A model generated the notes under the pieces. The model did not search any database and had not been told where the DNA came from. It saw nothing but the letters and a program-made list of their open reading frames with translations. Positions 1 through 28,290 of a stretch of 64,000 nucleotides of DNA are shown here, piece by piece (position 1 is the first letter of the stretch; each line of letters starts with the position of its first letter). The DNA comes from Siniperca chuatsi (Eukaryota; Chordata; Actinopteri; Centrarchiformes; Sinipercidae): the NCBI RefSeq assembly GCF_020085105.1, contig NC_058045.1, forward strand, positions 21,928,833 through 21,992,832, read 5' to 3'. Position numbers and translations under genes: made by a program.

Positions 1-121
1 GCACACAGCTGGCTGCAGACTCTCATGCAGCATCAGGGAGAGGTCCTTGTCCTGGCTCCCCTGAATCCAGGAGCCCCTCTCCGGGCAGGAAAATGGAGCA
101 AAACGCATGTCAGTAGTCAAC
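1..121 (-). CDS. exosc6: exosc6 coding exon 2, cut by window edge
   Basis: The first base completes an Arg codon; then come 40 codons beginning [11 protein letters not shown] and reaching [10 protein letters not shown], which aligns with the family segment ahead of the conserved glycine-arginine-tyrosine. The acceptor is tatatccag|G. The frame is still open at the window edge. Confidence 0.9.
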
Positions 122-963
122 CTGGATATACAGAGAAAGACAGTTGTGTTGTCTTCATAAATGGTAACTATCACAGACACACAAACATCAGTGTCCACTT
201 TAAAAGTATAATATGAAGTAGTGACGAGGATGCTTGAGGGCGAACCCAGCTAAGCTCAGTTTACAGACTTACATTAAATTCAAAATTATATTTAAAAAAT
301 ACATAGTTTGTGTATTTCTCTAAACATCGTTTTTATTAATAGCGATGACTGGTGAACTGGTGTTTCATTCATTTACAGCACTCCATGATACTGGAAACAA
401 GTGTTCTCACTTGCAAGGAAGCCCATATAACTTCTGTTGGATACTTAAACTAACTAACTGTCTGTCTGTTTATATAAAGTTTGCTAGTATGAGCTAACAT
501 TTTGCCAACATAAGCTACTGGTCATACAAGACCAAGTAAGGTTGTGTTTGACGGCTTATGAATTCAACTTTTCATTTGTAAGCAGCAGAATGTGTAAGTT
601 ACATAGTCTCGCTTTAACGTGCGTTCACTGTGTTGTAGATCAATAAATAAGTCAAATTAAATAAATGAATACATTAAAAATAATCACAAAATACCTTCCA
701 CATTTCATATCGGTCTCATCTTTCCGCTCTGTTTCTCTGGGGCCGTAAACGCAGCACATCAACTTGGTGTTTCCAGCCTCGATGTACGCGGACCCTTTGG
801 CCTGGCTCACCAGCCCGCACCGGACAAAAACAGGCCGGACGTCCACTTGATCCCGCTGCCGACCGTCCGCTCTAGGGCCGTGCGAGGCCGCCGGTTTGCA
901 CAAAAACAAAGACGGACTTTGAGACACTTCTGGGCCGCGTACACGTTTGGTATCAGTCGGCAT
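1..963 (-). CDS. exosc6: Exosome complex component MTR3 (EXOSC6), 5' part of gene
   Basis: RNase PH-fold subunit of the six-member ring of the eukaryotic RNA exosome, which takes part in 3'-to-5' RNA processing and decay in nucleus and cytoplasm; in animals this subunit is structural, not catalytic. Two coding exons read leftward: 695-963 (ATG at 963-961) and 1-121. They join in phase through intron 122-694 (donor GT at 694-693, acceptor AG at 123-122). The first 130 residues match the EXOSC6 family: an N-terminal [12 protein letters not shown], then [20 protein letters not shown] and, after the splice, MRFAPFS and LHESLQPAV. The family is about 270 residues long, so roughly half lies beyond the left edge. 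It is divergent from aars1, with about 600 bp between the two starts. Human EXOSC6 is, to my knowledge, intronless, so the intron here is notable. Confidence 0.93.
122..694 (-). other. exosc6: exosc6 intron 1
   Basis: AT-rich 573-nt intron. I see no coding sequence or recognisable repeat in it. Confidence 0.85.
695..963 (-). CDS. exosc6: exosc6 coding exon 1
   Basis: Contains the start codon and codons 1-89 plus two bases of codon 90. It carries the RNase PH-type N-terminal strand ([18 protein letters not shown]). The donor reads AAG|GTATTTTG. Confidence 0.92.
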
Positions 964-1380
964 GGTTCAGTGAAATGAAACGAAGTAAACCAGTGGAGCA
1001 TGTGAAGTCCAGCACAAAACTTGTCCCCCGGAAACACAGCAAGCAGATAAATGATTCCGCCAATTCGTGGCACTGAAGGAAATTACATCAGCCATAGAAA
1101 ACCTCAAGTGTGCGCGGTTGCAATAATGAGAAATAATATTTCATTATCGTTATTATGTCACAAAATCACAAATGAATACAAAATTGGTGATACGTCATCT
1201 CATGATAACTAGGCCAGAACCTAAACACCCAAAGTAATAACAATAACAACTAGAATCTGAAGAATCTAATTACTGACAAACCATTTTAATTTAACGTAAA
1301 CGTTTTATTTACAAATATGTGCCTAACCACCTTTCTTTTTCTAGCAGACCACAAAGTCTATTGACACCGGTGTCTTATCC

Positions 1381-1389
1381 ATTGCATCA
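1381..1389 (-). promoter_or_regulatory. Putative C/EBP-ATF response element (AARE/CARE)
   Basis: The plus strand reads ATTGCATCA, the reverse complement of TGATGCAAT. This is an exact match to the amino-acid response element known from the CHOP (DDIT3) promoter and bound by ATF4-C/EBP dimers. It lies about 230 bp before the end of the aars1 leader exon and 65-110 bp from two CCAAT boxes. Cytosolic aminoacyl-tRNA synthetase genes, AARS1 included, are known ATF4 targets. Function here is inferred. Confidence 0.6.
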
Positions 1390-1453
1390 GCCAAGCCGGG
1401 GAAGTTCCTACCATTGATGTGGCGGGCTCGGCTAAGATTGACAGTAGGTTTGT

Positions 1454-1500
1454 CCAATAGAGATTGACATTTGCCGACGAACCGGTGCGGCTGGACCAAT
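1454..1500 (+). promoter_or_regulatory. Pair of CCAAT boxes (NF-Y type)
   Basis: CCAAT occurs at 1454-1458 and 1496-1500 on the plus strand, within about 150 bp of the aars1 leader donor. Both point toward aars1. Confidence 0.5.
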
Positions 1501-1539
1501 GGGAAACTGTCGTGGGCGTGTTCACTGGCTCTGCTTTCC

Positions 1540-1616
1540 TCTTGGTCGAGCAGCGTGGATTCAAGCAGTGTGTCTGGGAGCAGTAACTCATTCATTCTGC
1601 GAGAATAGCGACTTCT
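1540..1616 (+). other. aars1: aars1 non-coding exon 1 (5' UTR, start approximate)
   Basis: The end is set by a consensus donor CT|GTGAGT at 1617. Splicing to the acceptor at 5171-5173 gives a leader ending 14 nt before the start codon. The 5' end is a guess. Confidence 0.6.
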
Positions 1617-2595
1617 GTGAGTATTATCATTTGCTCAGGGTCTGTTTAAATAAATAACGTTCACCTTACCATTCAGTAAAGTAGGTTTTCTGTTCGAGTT
1701 ATGTGCTGAAATCTCTCTCAGACTAGGCATATAGAGGTAGCCTGTTTGGCTAACATTTAGCGTGCTAACGTCAGCTTGTCAAGCTAGTGCCTCAGCCCCA
1801 ACACAGCAGTTTACAATCTAATGATGCTTGATGCCGGGTTTTAGAAGCAGTTTCAGAGGATTGATGTTGTCTGACATGACTGGCACTATTTTATGGCACT
1901 ATTCCCTGTGCGCTTGTTTGCAACAGAGGTGCAAAGGTGACATGGGAGAACTGATTTTAGTCATCATTAGAAAAGGAAATTAATCCTCTCATGTGAGACA
2001 ATTCGATATAACTCATTTTACTCTGTATTTGTGTGCATGAACATCAGTGGTTAAAATCACCAAGCTAAGGTTTGGAGACAAAGCGCACGGCTGGTCCACT
2101 GACTAACTTGTCAGTTTGACTCTGTGGACATAAAGATGTTGGTTTCAGCTTTTACCACCCACCTGAGCTCTTTGTCAGTGTAGTGATTACAAATAAGGAC
2201 CAACACCAATTGTGTTGATCCTTATTGTCATTCTTAAAATGTACAATTTCCCCTGTTCTATACAGTCTGTTCTTCGCAGAGATGAACATTTCCATCCCAC
2301 CACCCCAATGTCTCTACTTTTTCTGGTTGCCAACAGGGTGGTTTTGTAATCAGGATGTGGACGGTGGCTGTTTACCATCCACTTGCCGGCCCCAGTTCAA
2401 TTCAATTCCAGTTCACTTTGCCACTTTCATTTGGTGTTGGAATATAACTAAAGAAATAATTTGAGCGGCAAAAAGTGAAATTTGTGGCCAGTATTGGTGT
2501 CACAGAAAAACACATTGTGACAAAACAAGTTTTTTTTATGTGTGTGATTTCTATTTGTTGCTTACACAACACAATATATTATTGAATAAAGAGTG

Positions 2596-2820
2596 GGGCT
2601 GCAGCTAGTGATTATTTCAGTCATATATTTTAATGAATTCATTCATTATTTGTTCTATAAAATATAAATATATAAATTCTATAAAATAAGTTGTGAAGGT
2701 GTTACATTTACAATAATATAAACAGGAAAGCAGAAAATCCTCACATTTGGGAAGCTGGAACCAGCAATGTTTGGCATTTTGCCTGACAAATTAGTTAAAT
2801 CAATTCTCGTGCTGTCTATT
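2596..2820 (+). repeat. MITE-like teleost repeat, copy A
   Basis: Begins ggggctgcagctagtgatta and contains the element-typical segment around CCTCACATTTGGGAAGCTGG. It is related, in opposite orientation, to the copy at 3465-3838. The family assignment rests on recall and on this internal comparison. Confidence 0.55.
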
Positions 2821-3021
2821 GACGAGAACCCTGAATTGCAAAAGAAAAAATTCTTGCCATCTTTCACGGCTGCTCCTATAAGCCCCCGTAGGTACTTAAT
2901 GGCAGCTGTGAGTGTTAAACACCACTGAAGCTCCACCTGACCAAAGTATACTCAGTATTACACTCTGTATGTCCTGTGTGAGCAACCATGGCAGTGATGG
3001 GTACCCTGAATGCATTCAAGC

Positions 3022-3436
3022 CTTAAAGGGACAGTTCACCCCAAAATCAAAAATACATATTTTTCCTCTTACCTGTATTGCTATTTATCCTTCTAGATTG
3101 TTCTGGTGTGAGTTGCCGAGTTTTGGAGATATCGGCTGTAGAGATGTCCGCCTTTTTTGAATATAATGGGACTATATACCACTCAGCTTGTGGTGCTCAA
3201 AGCGCTAAAAAACTCAAGATTATCCACAGACCTTGTTGTGAGCACTTTCATGTAGGAACTATTTTCTTTCTACCAATAGTTCCTATATGAAACTGCTCAC
3301 AACAAGGTCTGTGGATTATCTTGAGTAACCGGGTCATGATTTCTGGAAAGAGACATTGATGTTAAGTTTTTAAAATGTATTTTTTTTGGCACTTTGAACA
3401 CCACAAGCCGAGTGCCATATAGTCATCCCCTGCTGG
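3022..3436. repeat. Fold-back (palindromic) MITE-like element
   Basis: After an entry motif AAAGGGACAGTTCACCCCAA, the left arm (about 3169-3263) and right arm (about 3277-3424) are near-perfect reverse complements. The apex is near 3264-3276. The right arm carries about 60 nt absent from the left arm. Arms share for example CCACAGACCTTGTTGTGAGC. Confidence 0.85.
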
Positions 3437-3464
3437 TCACTATGACTTGACTATTAGGCTAGGG

Positions 3465-3838
3465 GTGGAGATTAGCGGTGGTGGAATTGAAAAAAAATTG
3501 ACAGTTAGTCGATTGACAGGAAAATAATTGCCAACGTTTTTGATAATTGATTTATCGTTTATTTATTAAGCAAAAATGTCAAATATTTGCTGTTTCCAGC
3601 TTCTCTCAGGTTTGCTGTCTTTCTCTATATCCTTGTAAATTGAATATCTGTGGGTTTTGACTGTTGGTTGGATAAAACAAGACATTTGAAGATGTCACCT
3701 TAGGTTTTGGGAAAATGCAATGGGCATTTTTTTTTTTTTTACTATTTTGACATTAACATGTTTTATAGACAAAACGATTAATCGGGAAAAAAATTCAACT
3801 AATTAACTGATGGAAATAATCGTTAGTTGCAGCCCTAA
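3465..3838 (-). repeat. MITE-like teleost repeat, copy B
   Basis: Contains repeated CGATTA/ATTAATCG motifs and ends GTTAGTTGCAGCCCTAAG, the inverse of the start of copy A. A third, more decayed copy lies at about 46670-46905. Confidence 0.6.
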
Positions 3839-5187
3839 GTATGTTGTGATATAATAAATCAGTAATACTTTACTTTAACCCCCCCCCCAATTTAGCATGA
3901 ATAAGACATATATAAACATTTAATTAATTGTTTTTTAACACAATGTAATGTAATTAAGTGTTGAAAGTATTTGTTAATAACTAATAACTCGTTCTGTGGG
4001 CACGCATAAGTGGAGGCTGCTGTATAAACAGATCATGAATGAAAGTTTTGAATTAAATGTCCTTGCGTACAACTGCGTACAACTACATCAGTGTGTTTAT
4101 AATCCATTCATTAAATTATTGTATACTGCTTATAAATTCCAAATAGAGGGGGATAAAATAAAGCATTCAATAAATCTTCAGAAAAATCTATTGAGAAATT
4201 AAAATAACCAAATGGAGATGCATGTTTGTGGCTTATCCAGGAAATGAAATACTTGATATATCAAGTTTCTTCATCACATTGATGCAAAAATCATATAAAA
4301 ATCCAGTATTGCCATAAACAGTCCTGTTCATTTATTGGAAACATTGCCCACAATGGTCTAATACAACCAGAGATATTGAAGGGATAACTACCACGGTATA
4401 AACACTATGGCAGAATCTGTGATCGTTGGCAATTTATATCATCTTACTCTGTGTATGGTCATATCACCCACCTTACTAGACAAAAATCTCTTACTACATC
4501 TTTAGATAACATGCGATACTTATTTATATACCAGTGATTATTCAACAAACAATAGCATTACCTGAACATTGCTTTTCCCTTATTTTATTTCTAGGTGTGT
4601 CTACTCAGAGGGAGTGTGTTGAAGCAAAGCAGACTTTGGGGCAAATGGCTGGTTGTAACTGGTGTCATTGCCTTATGGTGCCCAGTGGCAAAACAGTAGT
4701 CTTAGTCACTGTGAAAATTGAAAAATTGTTTCACAGAAGTGGGAAACTAGCAGTTTTGTTGTGTCTTTGTTAATTTTGTTAGAAAGCCTGAGAGAAAGAT
4801 CACACATTTTTCAAAAGCTCTACATAAATGTTATCTATGATGACATTTAGCAGTCAAGTCTAGTAATATTTAGATGCCATGGAGCGCTGTGACAGAGAAA
4901 CAGCCACCACTGGTCTCAGGTCTCACTCAGCTCCTGTTCATGCCATAGGGTGCAGCGCAACTCCAGTTAGTTGTTGCCAATATCACACTGGAAGATTTCA
5001 ACCAGTTTGTCCACATATGATCAGAACAACAGCTGTTGTTGGGTGTGACTGGTTGGACAAGTCTTTAACCTCTCTAGTCTGTGCTCTGCAGACACCCCGT
5101 AACTGCCAAGTTAGCACTGGCTCATGTTTGATGGTTACAGTATTAATTTTCTTTTTTGTGTATTTTTGTTCAGAGAGCTGGTTCAGA

Positions 5188-21935
<16,748 letters not shown>

Positions 21936-23045
21936 GGACAGGGTTCTGTGTGGGAGGAGGAGATGAGGTTGCAAACATAGGTTGGGGAGTAAGGTGGTGG
22001 TTGAGGAGTTCACTTAACTGGGTTATAAATCACAAAACATCCTGCTGTCCTTCCTCCATTTCCTCCTCTTTTTTTCTCCCTTTGGGTCAGAAAACATTAG
22101 AAAACAAACAAACCACCTGGGTTTCTCGCTCCCGCCATGTTGACAGATGACCACTGACACTCAGCCAGCAGTAAATGAGCCACTCACATTTATTGGGACT
22201 ACGGACGCTGACTTGCTCCAGTAAAATTCATCTCTGTGGAAACTGCTTGAATATGTAGGAAGATCCTCTCATGCAGTTAAGTGAAATTTATTTTAGTGTG
22301 TCCACGTCATTGTTGCATGTTTGTGTACAGAGGAAAACAAAAGGGATGTACTTTTGATTCATTTTAACCTCCTACAAGTACTGTACAGCTCAGATGAAGC
22401 GACAAAAACTGTAGTTTCCACCTCAGACTCATGTTGTGAGCATGAAGTTGGCTCTTGATAAACTTCCATCCTGCCTCTGTGTTTGTTTGATTTCACTGTA
22501 GCCCTGTTTATTTAAATACAACCCCCAAAGGTGTTTCCTGCTTGTTCAGGGCTGCTTTAAACTCCAACGATCTAAACTTTTGGCTTCCTATACCACTTTA
22601 GCTCAGCCTGAGATAGAAAAGTGGAAAGTCAACACAGCTCTTAACTGACTTAGGTACGGTATACACAGTATGTCCAGGATGTATGTTGGCTGAAGGCTTT
22701 TGATCTGATGTATGAGCAGTGGCTCCGTCCAGCTGTGTGAGCGAAATCTCTCCTGTGATTGGTTAGACTTGAGTTGTACATGCAGTAGCTGTATCATAGT
22801 CTTGCCTTTCAAATAACAAGCCATTATCTGATGTGTAATAAATCAACAGGTTTAATTTAGTAAATGAATAATTCACTAACTATATAAAATGATCATGAAG
22901 GTGTCCAATAATTAATCTGTGCAACTTCACTTCGCTGACATTTAATATTGATTGAATGCAGAATGTTGAAAATGTCTAACCATTGTAGCTGTTCTATGTC
23001 AGAGAAATGTCACATTATGGGAATAAATGCGACTGGTAAATGCCA
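21936..23045 (+). other. aars1: aars1 3' UTR (end approximate)
   Basis: About 1.1 kb of AT-rich sequence with no coding potential. AATAAA hexamers occur at 22837-22842 and 23022-23027, the second followed by a T/GT-rich stretch. The boundary is inferred. Confidence 0.6.
23022..23027 (+). terminator. aars1: Candidate aars1 poly(A) signal
   Basis: AATAAA followed within 60 nt by T/GT-rich sequence. An alternative hexamer lies at 22837-22842. Confidence 0.5.
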
Positions 23046-23289
23046 CGTGTCTACCTTGTTCTTTTCATATGTGTGATATATTTGTTGTGGTGATTAATTT
23101 CAGGGAGGCAGGTACAGACTCGGTTTACTTTGAACTTCAAGTGTTGGCTTAGTTCAGATCTGATCAATTACACTGCAAGGTTAGACTGAGATCATTAGCT
23201 GTGGATCACTGAACAAAAAAGATTGAGGTATAAATTCATTAGCGAGTTCTAGGACCATCTATTATTAACATTGTTGGTTTAAAGAGAGG

Positions 23290-23880
23290 GAGTGTTGTGT
23301 ACTTTGTTCAGGCCTGATGCCCCCACAGTAGCAGTATTGGTAAATCATTCTTAACCTGCAATAACATTTTTTGGTCACTTGAGAGCAGCGGAAACAAGCT
23401 GTAAACACAACACTGACATATCACCTTTTAAAGTGATGTCGAACTTGATAGCAAACAGCTGCCTATTTACATGTCCTGCTGCGAGTCCAATATTCATTCC
23501 GTCTAGCTTTTAGTCTTCACTAACTCTTGAGAATGACATGAATGGCTTTCTGGCTAAATGCCCCACAATGTTTACCAGGTAGTTTGTCTGTCAGCTATTT
23601 GCTGCTGGGCAGGAACTGTACGATGGGATTATAGAGCTTTTTTTGCTAATAACGATGCTGATGAGAGCGGTGAGACTGAACCAACACAGTACAAGTTGTT
23701 GATCGTAAACATCGAGTTGAAAGATGCTATAAAGCTCTGTAGAGCTGAGAGGAACAGAACAGTCAAGTGATAATTATCTGTTGCTTCACCACTACGAGCC
23801 GCCCCAGTCACGTGATATAAGTAATCACGTGATCTATTGTTGATTAAAAAAATATTGATTATAGCACCTTTAAATGTTTG
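23290..23880. repeat. Teleost interspersed repeat, copy 1
   Basis: Shares ordered blocks with 33130-33690: GAGTCCAATATTCA/AAGTCCAATATTCA, TTTGCTGCTGGGCAGG/CTTGTTGCTGGACAGG, GCGGTGAGA and TTGAAAGATGCTA/CTGAAAGATGCTA. The two are diverged copies of one non-autonomous element. Confidence 0.6.
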
Positions 23881-25084
23881 TTTTGCAGCTGAAGGAACCA
23901 AAGTCACTACTTTTCTAATTCATTACTTTGACTTTAATCCTTCAACTTGCAGTGGTGGAAGTTGAGCTTGAGTATTGAGATCTTTTACTAGCAAAGATTC
24001 CATTACAAGCAAAAGTCCTACATTCAAAATCTTCCTCATTCCTCAGTACTCACTATGCAAAATGGCCCCTTTCAAAGCGTCACATTTAACATGTATATAT
24101 TGTGGTTTTTATGTGATTTTTTAAAAAATCTACATATTCTTCACAATCACAACATGAGACTTTAACCTTATGTTTCATGAAGCTTTTATTTGTACAATAG
24201 CATAAGATACAAAGAGTCAGATAACATATCATACAGATGGTTCAATGTAGTAAATACACATGTACTACCTTGTCCAAAAGGCAGTCCTACTGAATTAAAA
24301 CCGGGGACTAGATGTCAGACCCACACAGCAGGAAACCACCCACGTGGAAAGATGTCACCCATCCAAACCGAGTCACTGAACTCTCTAAATCCCTGGACTA
24401 CTCTTTCCTTCCACAGTATCTGTTTCAAATGAGCCACCTGTAAGTTTGCTGTTATGGCAGATATATTCACTAAGCAACCTTGATAAGTCCAGTATGTTGT
24501 TGTAGTGATTGCAGAGTACTTGCACAATAGCTGACAGCAGAATGAGTGTTAGCGTTACAATCCACAGAGACAGTCTGATATGTGCAGCCTGCAGCTCAGT
24601 GACTGCTGCTAAAGAGCTGTTTCTGTTCAATGCAGACCAGTGAACTGATGAGGGAAGAGCTGCCTGAAGCTGTCCTCACCTCCACCTCCAACACCACAGT
24701 GAGCGCGCTGGCAACAGTCGCAGGAGATGTCACGATGCCAACAGCCTGGACCGCAGTGTTTTGATCAGGATGTATTTGTTCCTCAACAGTCAGTGAAATT
24801 TCTGTCCCTGCTGCAGAAAGCTATTCTCCATTACCTTAACCATAGCAACTAGTGGTGGTTATTTTTCAAGCCACGAGAGCTGTGATTCCTTTTCTCTGGC
24901 AGAGATTCTCATCTGTTACAGATGCCTAGATTGGTTTCCCCCTGCCAGACAACCCCAAATTGATCCAATTTTCTGATTTTGTTAACTCTAACTCGGTAAT
25001 GAGGTTCTGATTAATACTTTACAGTAATAAAGCCTAAAGTACTACAGCAAGAAAATAACTACCCAATTTGCCCTTAACATAGCA

Positions 25085-25285
25085 AGTACATAGTTTGACA
25101 TTGTCTAGACCAGCTGGCTAGCTGTTTCCCCGTGTTTCTAGTCTTCACGCTAAGCTATGCTAACTCTCCTGCCTGTAGCCTTGTATTTAACACACAGACG
25201 TGTGCATGAGTGGTATCACTTTTCTCATCTTACTCTTAGAAAAAAATTGCATATTTCCCAAAATTTCAAACTATTCCTTTAAAAG
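25085..25285. repeat. Half copy of long-TIR fold-back element
   Basis: Contains GGCTAGCTGTTTCCCCG, TCTTCACGCTAAGCTATGC and ends AAACTATTCCTTTAA. It matches the right half of the element at 42303-42900. Confidence 0.65.
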
Positions 25286-26873
25286 TAGATGCATGTAAGG
25301 GATTGAGATGCTGGACAGATATTCTCCCTCAAAACATGTCGTGTCCACTTTTTCTGAGCTGAACAGGTGTGCTTTCAGACTGTGTTCATTTCCACGCTCA
25401 TTCTGTTTAATCACACCCACCACCCCCCCAATTTCAACTTAATGAGCTTAATGTGCCTCTTTTTCTATCCAGGAAAATGGAAATTGTGGTAAACTCCAGT
25501 AGTTGTTGTGTCTGCTGCTTTGAGCAGTCGCACAAGGCTTGATAACACATTTTCAGGCAATCAGTAATTGGGTGCTTGTGGCTTTAGTGAAATGTGCCTC
25601 AGCACATATTGTGTGAGACTAAACAGTGTAAAAATAGTCCAGGATGAGAGAGGAACCTGGATTCTACTGGCAGCAAAGTAGAACAAAAATGTGCGGGAAT
25701 GTTTTGGGCCTGGAATTTCAAAAAATAACAGTGCTAAAAAGAAATCCGTCCAGTTTAAGTTGTGACAGAAACTCACCACGAAAGTCAGTTTCATTTGACT
25801 TGCTTCTGTCACTGTTATCAGAGGACTGAACCACACATTCGGATTTCCCCTGAGAAAACATGCTGCTCCCTGGACATCTGTCTTGAAAAAAGTCACAATG
25901 AAGGACCACGTTTCCCAAAATGCTCTCAACCGACGCAGCTCTTTATTTCTTGATAGACGTTCCTGACACGGCCACGGCACAGACATTGACCTGAAAACTG
26001 GTGCTTCTTCCAATTATTTTAAGAATCAACTCCAGAGGAAAAAAAAAAAGAAATCTGTGTATTGGGTCAGCGACAGGAGAAAAGACCTACTTTAGGTTAT
26101 AAATGCTACAGCGAACACACTCAAATCTGTGCCATGTACTGTAGATGGGGAAAAAAACTCTTGACTCTAATTTAGGCTAGCACAGCAGAGAGGGATCACC
26201 CTGCTTCCCCCTCTATCTGATCACAATGTTCTGGTCTACAACTGTGAGAAATTGAGGAAGCTGATAACAGTTTCCATGGTTTCCAGTGGACTATTACGAC
26301 TTTTCTACCCACTGCAGGCTGCAAGAATGTGATAGGAATGTTATTCTCCTGCCAGAGAGCCCAGAAATGTTCTGATGAAAGCCCTGTTATCTCCAAACCA
26401 ATTTACACACTCATTTTGAAGTTGGAGGGAGCATCTTGGGAAACAAACATCAATAACACAGGACCACAGTTGCTGACAACTCCCAAGAAAACACTGAACC
26501 ACAAAAGCAGCGGTACACTGATATGTCTGAACCTTTAGACGCTTTGTCATCGCCACCATCTGTTATTCTGCAGTCGCTGTGTAGTTCAAAACAGATAGAG
26601 GGAGCTAGGACAGGTACCTGCAACTTTGTGGCCTTGAATCCAGCGGATGACCCTCTCTGTCTGCCATCTTTCCTGCCATTCTTCACTATATGTTCTCTAG
26701 AAAAGCAGAAATGCCTCCAAAGTGTACACTATATGTTCAAAAAAGTAGCAAATGGCCTAAAATGAATTCACAGCGAGTCACACTGCATCACCAGTTCACA
26801 TCCTCTCCTTTAGCCTACAGCGAGCTTTAGAAAACACTGTCAGTGTACAAAGCAGTTGCAGAAGGCAGAGTAG

Positions 26874-26980
<107 letters not shown>

Positions 26981-27436
26981 CAGCTCAGAAGGCACAGCTC
27001 TCAGACAGAAGACGTGTGTGTGAGTGTGTGACTAAAAAGATGCAAAGTTAGCAGGTGTGTGTTGCCGATGGAGCAGCTGTAGGCGAGAGACATCGAGCAG
27101 CAGGACAAGGCACGAAAGCATGAATGTGTGTGTGTGTGTGTATGTGACAGAGGGAGAGAAAACACAAACAATATGTCCAGATTTAGCCGCAGTGACTCTT
27201 AAAATGAGCCCAGCTCAACACTAAAGCGTCCTATAAAAATGTGTCATGTGCAAAGTAGGAAAAAAACATTAAAAGCAGATAAAGTACAATGGTAATACAT
27301 GAGAGTCACATGTGGTTACACAATATTATCCAAAGATAATATAATAATACATCAACAGAACTGATATCAGCGTAGCAGGCACAGTTTTTCACATTGTCTG
27401 CTGGGGGCACTGTGACACCCCGACCCTCCTCACTTT

Positions 27437-27470
27437 GTGTGTGTGTGTGTGTGTCTGTGTGTGTGTGTGT
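27437..27470. repeat. (GT)n microsatellite
   Basis: Short interrupted GT run. A further one lies at about 27125-27141. Confidence 0.9.
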
Positions 27471-27874
27471 TGTCTACCTCAAACCTCTCAGAAAGAGCAA
27501 TGTTTAAACTACATGTAAAAAAAAATAAAACACTTAATAAGAATGAGCTTCATAATGTCATGTGGTTAAATCCCTTAACGTTTAACAACAGACTCAGTGT
27601 GATGTACGTTCAACAATGTGCTCTGTTCTCACACATACGCAGGTGTTATTTCACATGAAAGTACCATCTGCTGCAGCGGCTGGCACTCACAGTTCCTACA
27701 CAGCCTCTATTCACAAATTTAGCTATCTTTCTGACCATTTGGGATTTTTTTAGCTCACTGTGTAGCACATTGTGAGTCACAAAAACAATACACCGACTCC
27801 TTCCCAGGAAAAAAAAATGTTGTTGAAGTTTTTGGTCAACTCTAAGCTGTAACTAGTATAGTTTTCTCATAGTT

Positions 27875-28290
27875 TTAAAGGAGCATTAAAGGCCCTGAAA
27901 ACTACTTTCATTCTGTGAGTCATGGGATCCTACATGAACACAGAAGTTTTTTTTACAGCAGTTTTGGTTATTTCAATTAAGAGATTTCTGTCATTTCTGT
28001 TTGTTTTTGTCTGTGCTCTTCGTACTGGTTTGAAGTGGGCGGGGCTTGGTTGGAAAAAGATGCCATGCACTAATCACACTTTTGCAATTTGTGAATCAAA
28101 ATCTGATAACATTTGGTAGGTTGTTAGCTTGTGTTACCAGGCCACTGTAAGCTGACTTTTTTGAATATTTTAAATCCTGCATTGTTTACATCCATGTTGA
28201 CTTGCTAGCAGTCTTCTTCTTCCCTTCGTTGGTACATGTCTGCATTTCTTAGCACTATACCGCCACCTGTATATCAGTGGAATAGTGCGA
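27875..28290. repeat. Possible interspersed repeat
   Basis: Contains AAAGGAGCATTAAAGGCCCT, GAAGTGGGCGGGGCTTGG and TTTACATCCATGTTGACTTG. The last block recurs near 59010 (TTTACATCCATGTTTGCTAG), followed in both places by GCAGTCTTCTT. Confidence 0.45.

Larger units (their letters stand above)
964..1616. promoter_or_regulatory. Divergent exosc6/aars1 promoter and aars1 5' leader
   Basis: The region between the two oppositely oriented genes is short. Its right half (about 1350-1600) is rich in CG dinucleotides and has no TATA box at a likely start, as expected for a housekeeping promoter. It contains CCAAT boxes at 1454-1458 and 1496-1500, an amino-acid response element at 1381-1389 and a perfect 12-bp palindrome at 1363-1374. 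Transcription starts cannot be fixed from sequence; that of aars1 probably lies between about 1500 and 1600. That both genes share the region is inferred from spacing. Confidence 0.7.
1617..5173 (+). other. aars1: aars1 intron 1
   Basis: A 3.56-kb first intron with no recognised coding sequence. It holds three teleost-type repeats in a row (2596-2820, 3022-3436, 3465-3838). The rest is AT-rich unique-looking DNA in which I see nothing further. Confidence 0.75.

Noticed and set aside
807..1073. 88-codon minus-strand frame overlapping exosc6 exon 1
   Set aside because: Different frame of the same strand; the exosc6 frame is supported by homology.
1341..1595. 84-codon and 77-codon minus-strand frames across the aars1 promoter
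   Set aside because: Two overlapping frames with no family resemblance, lying over the CG-rich promoter and leader exon of aars1.
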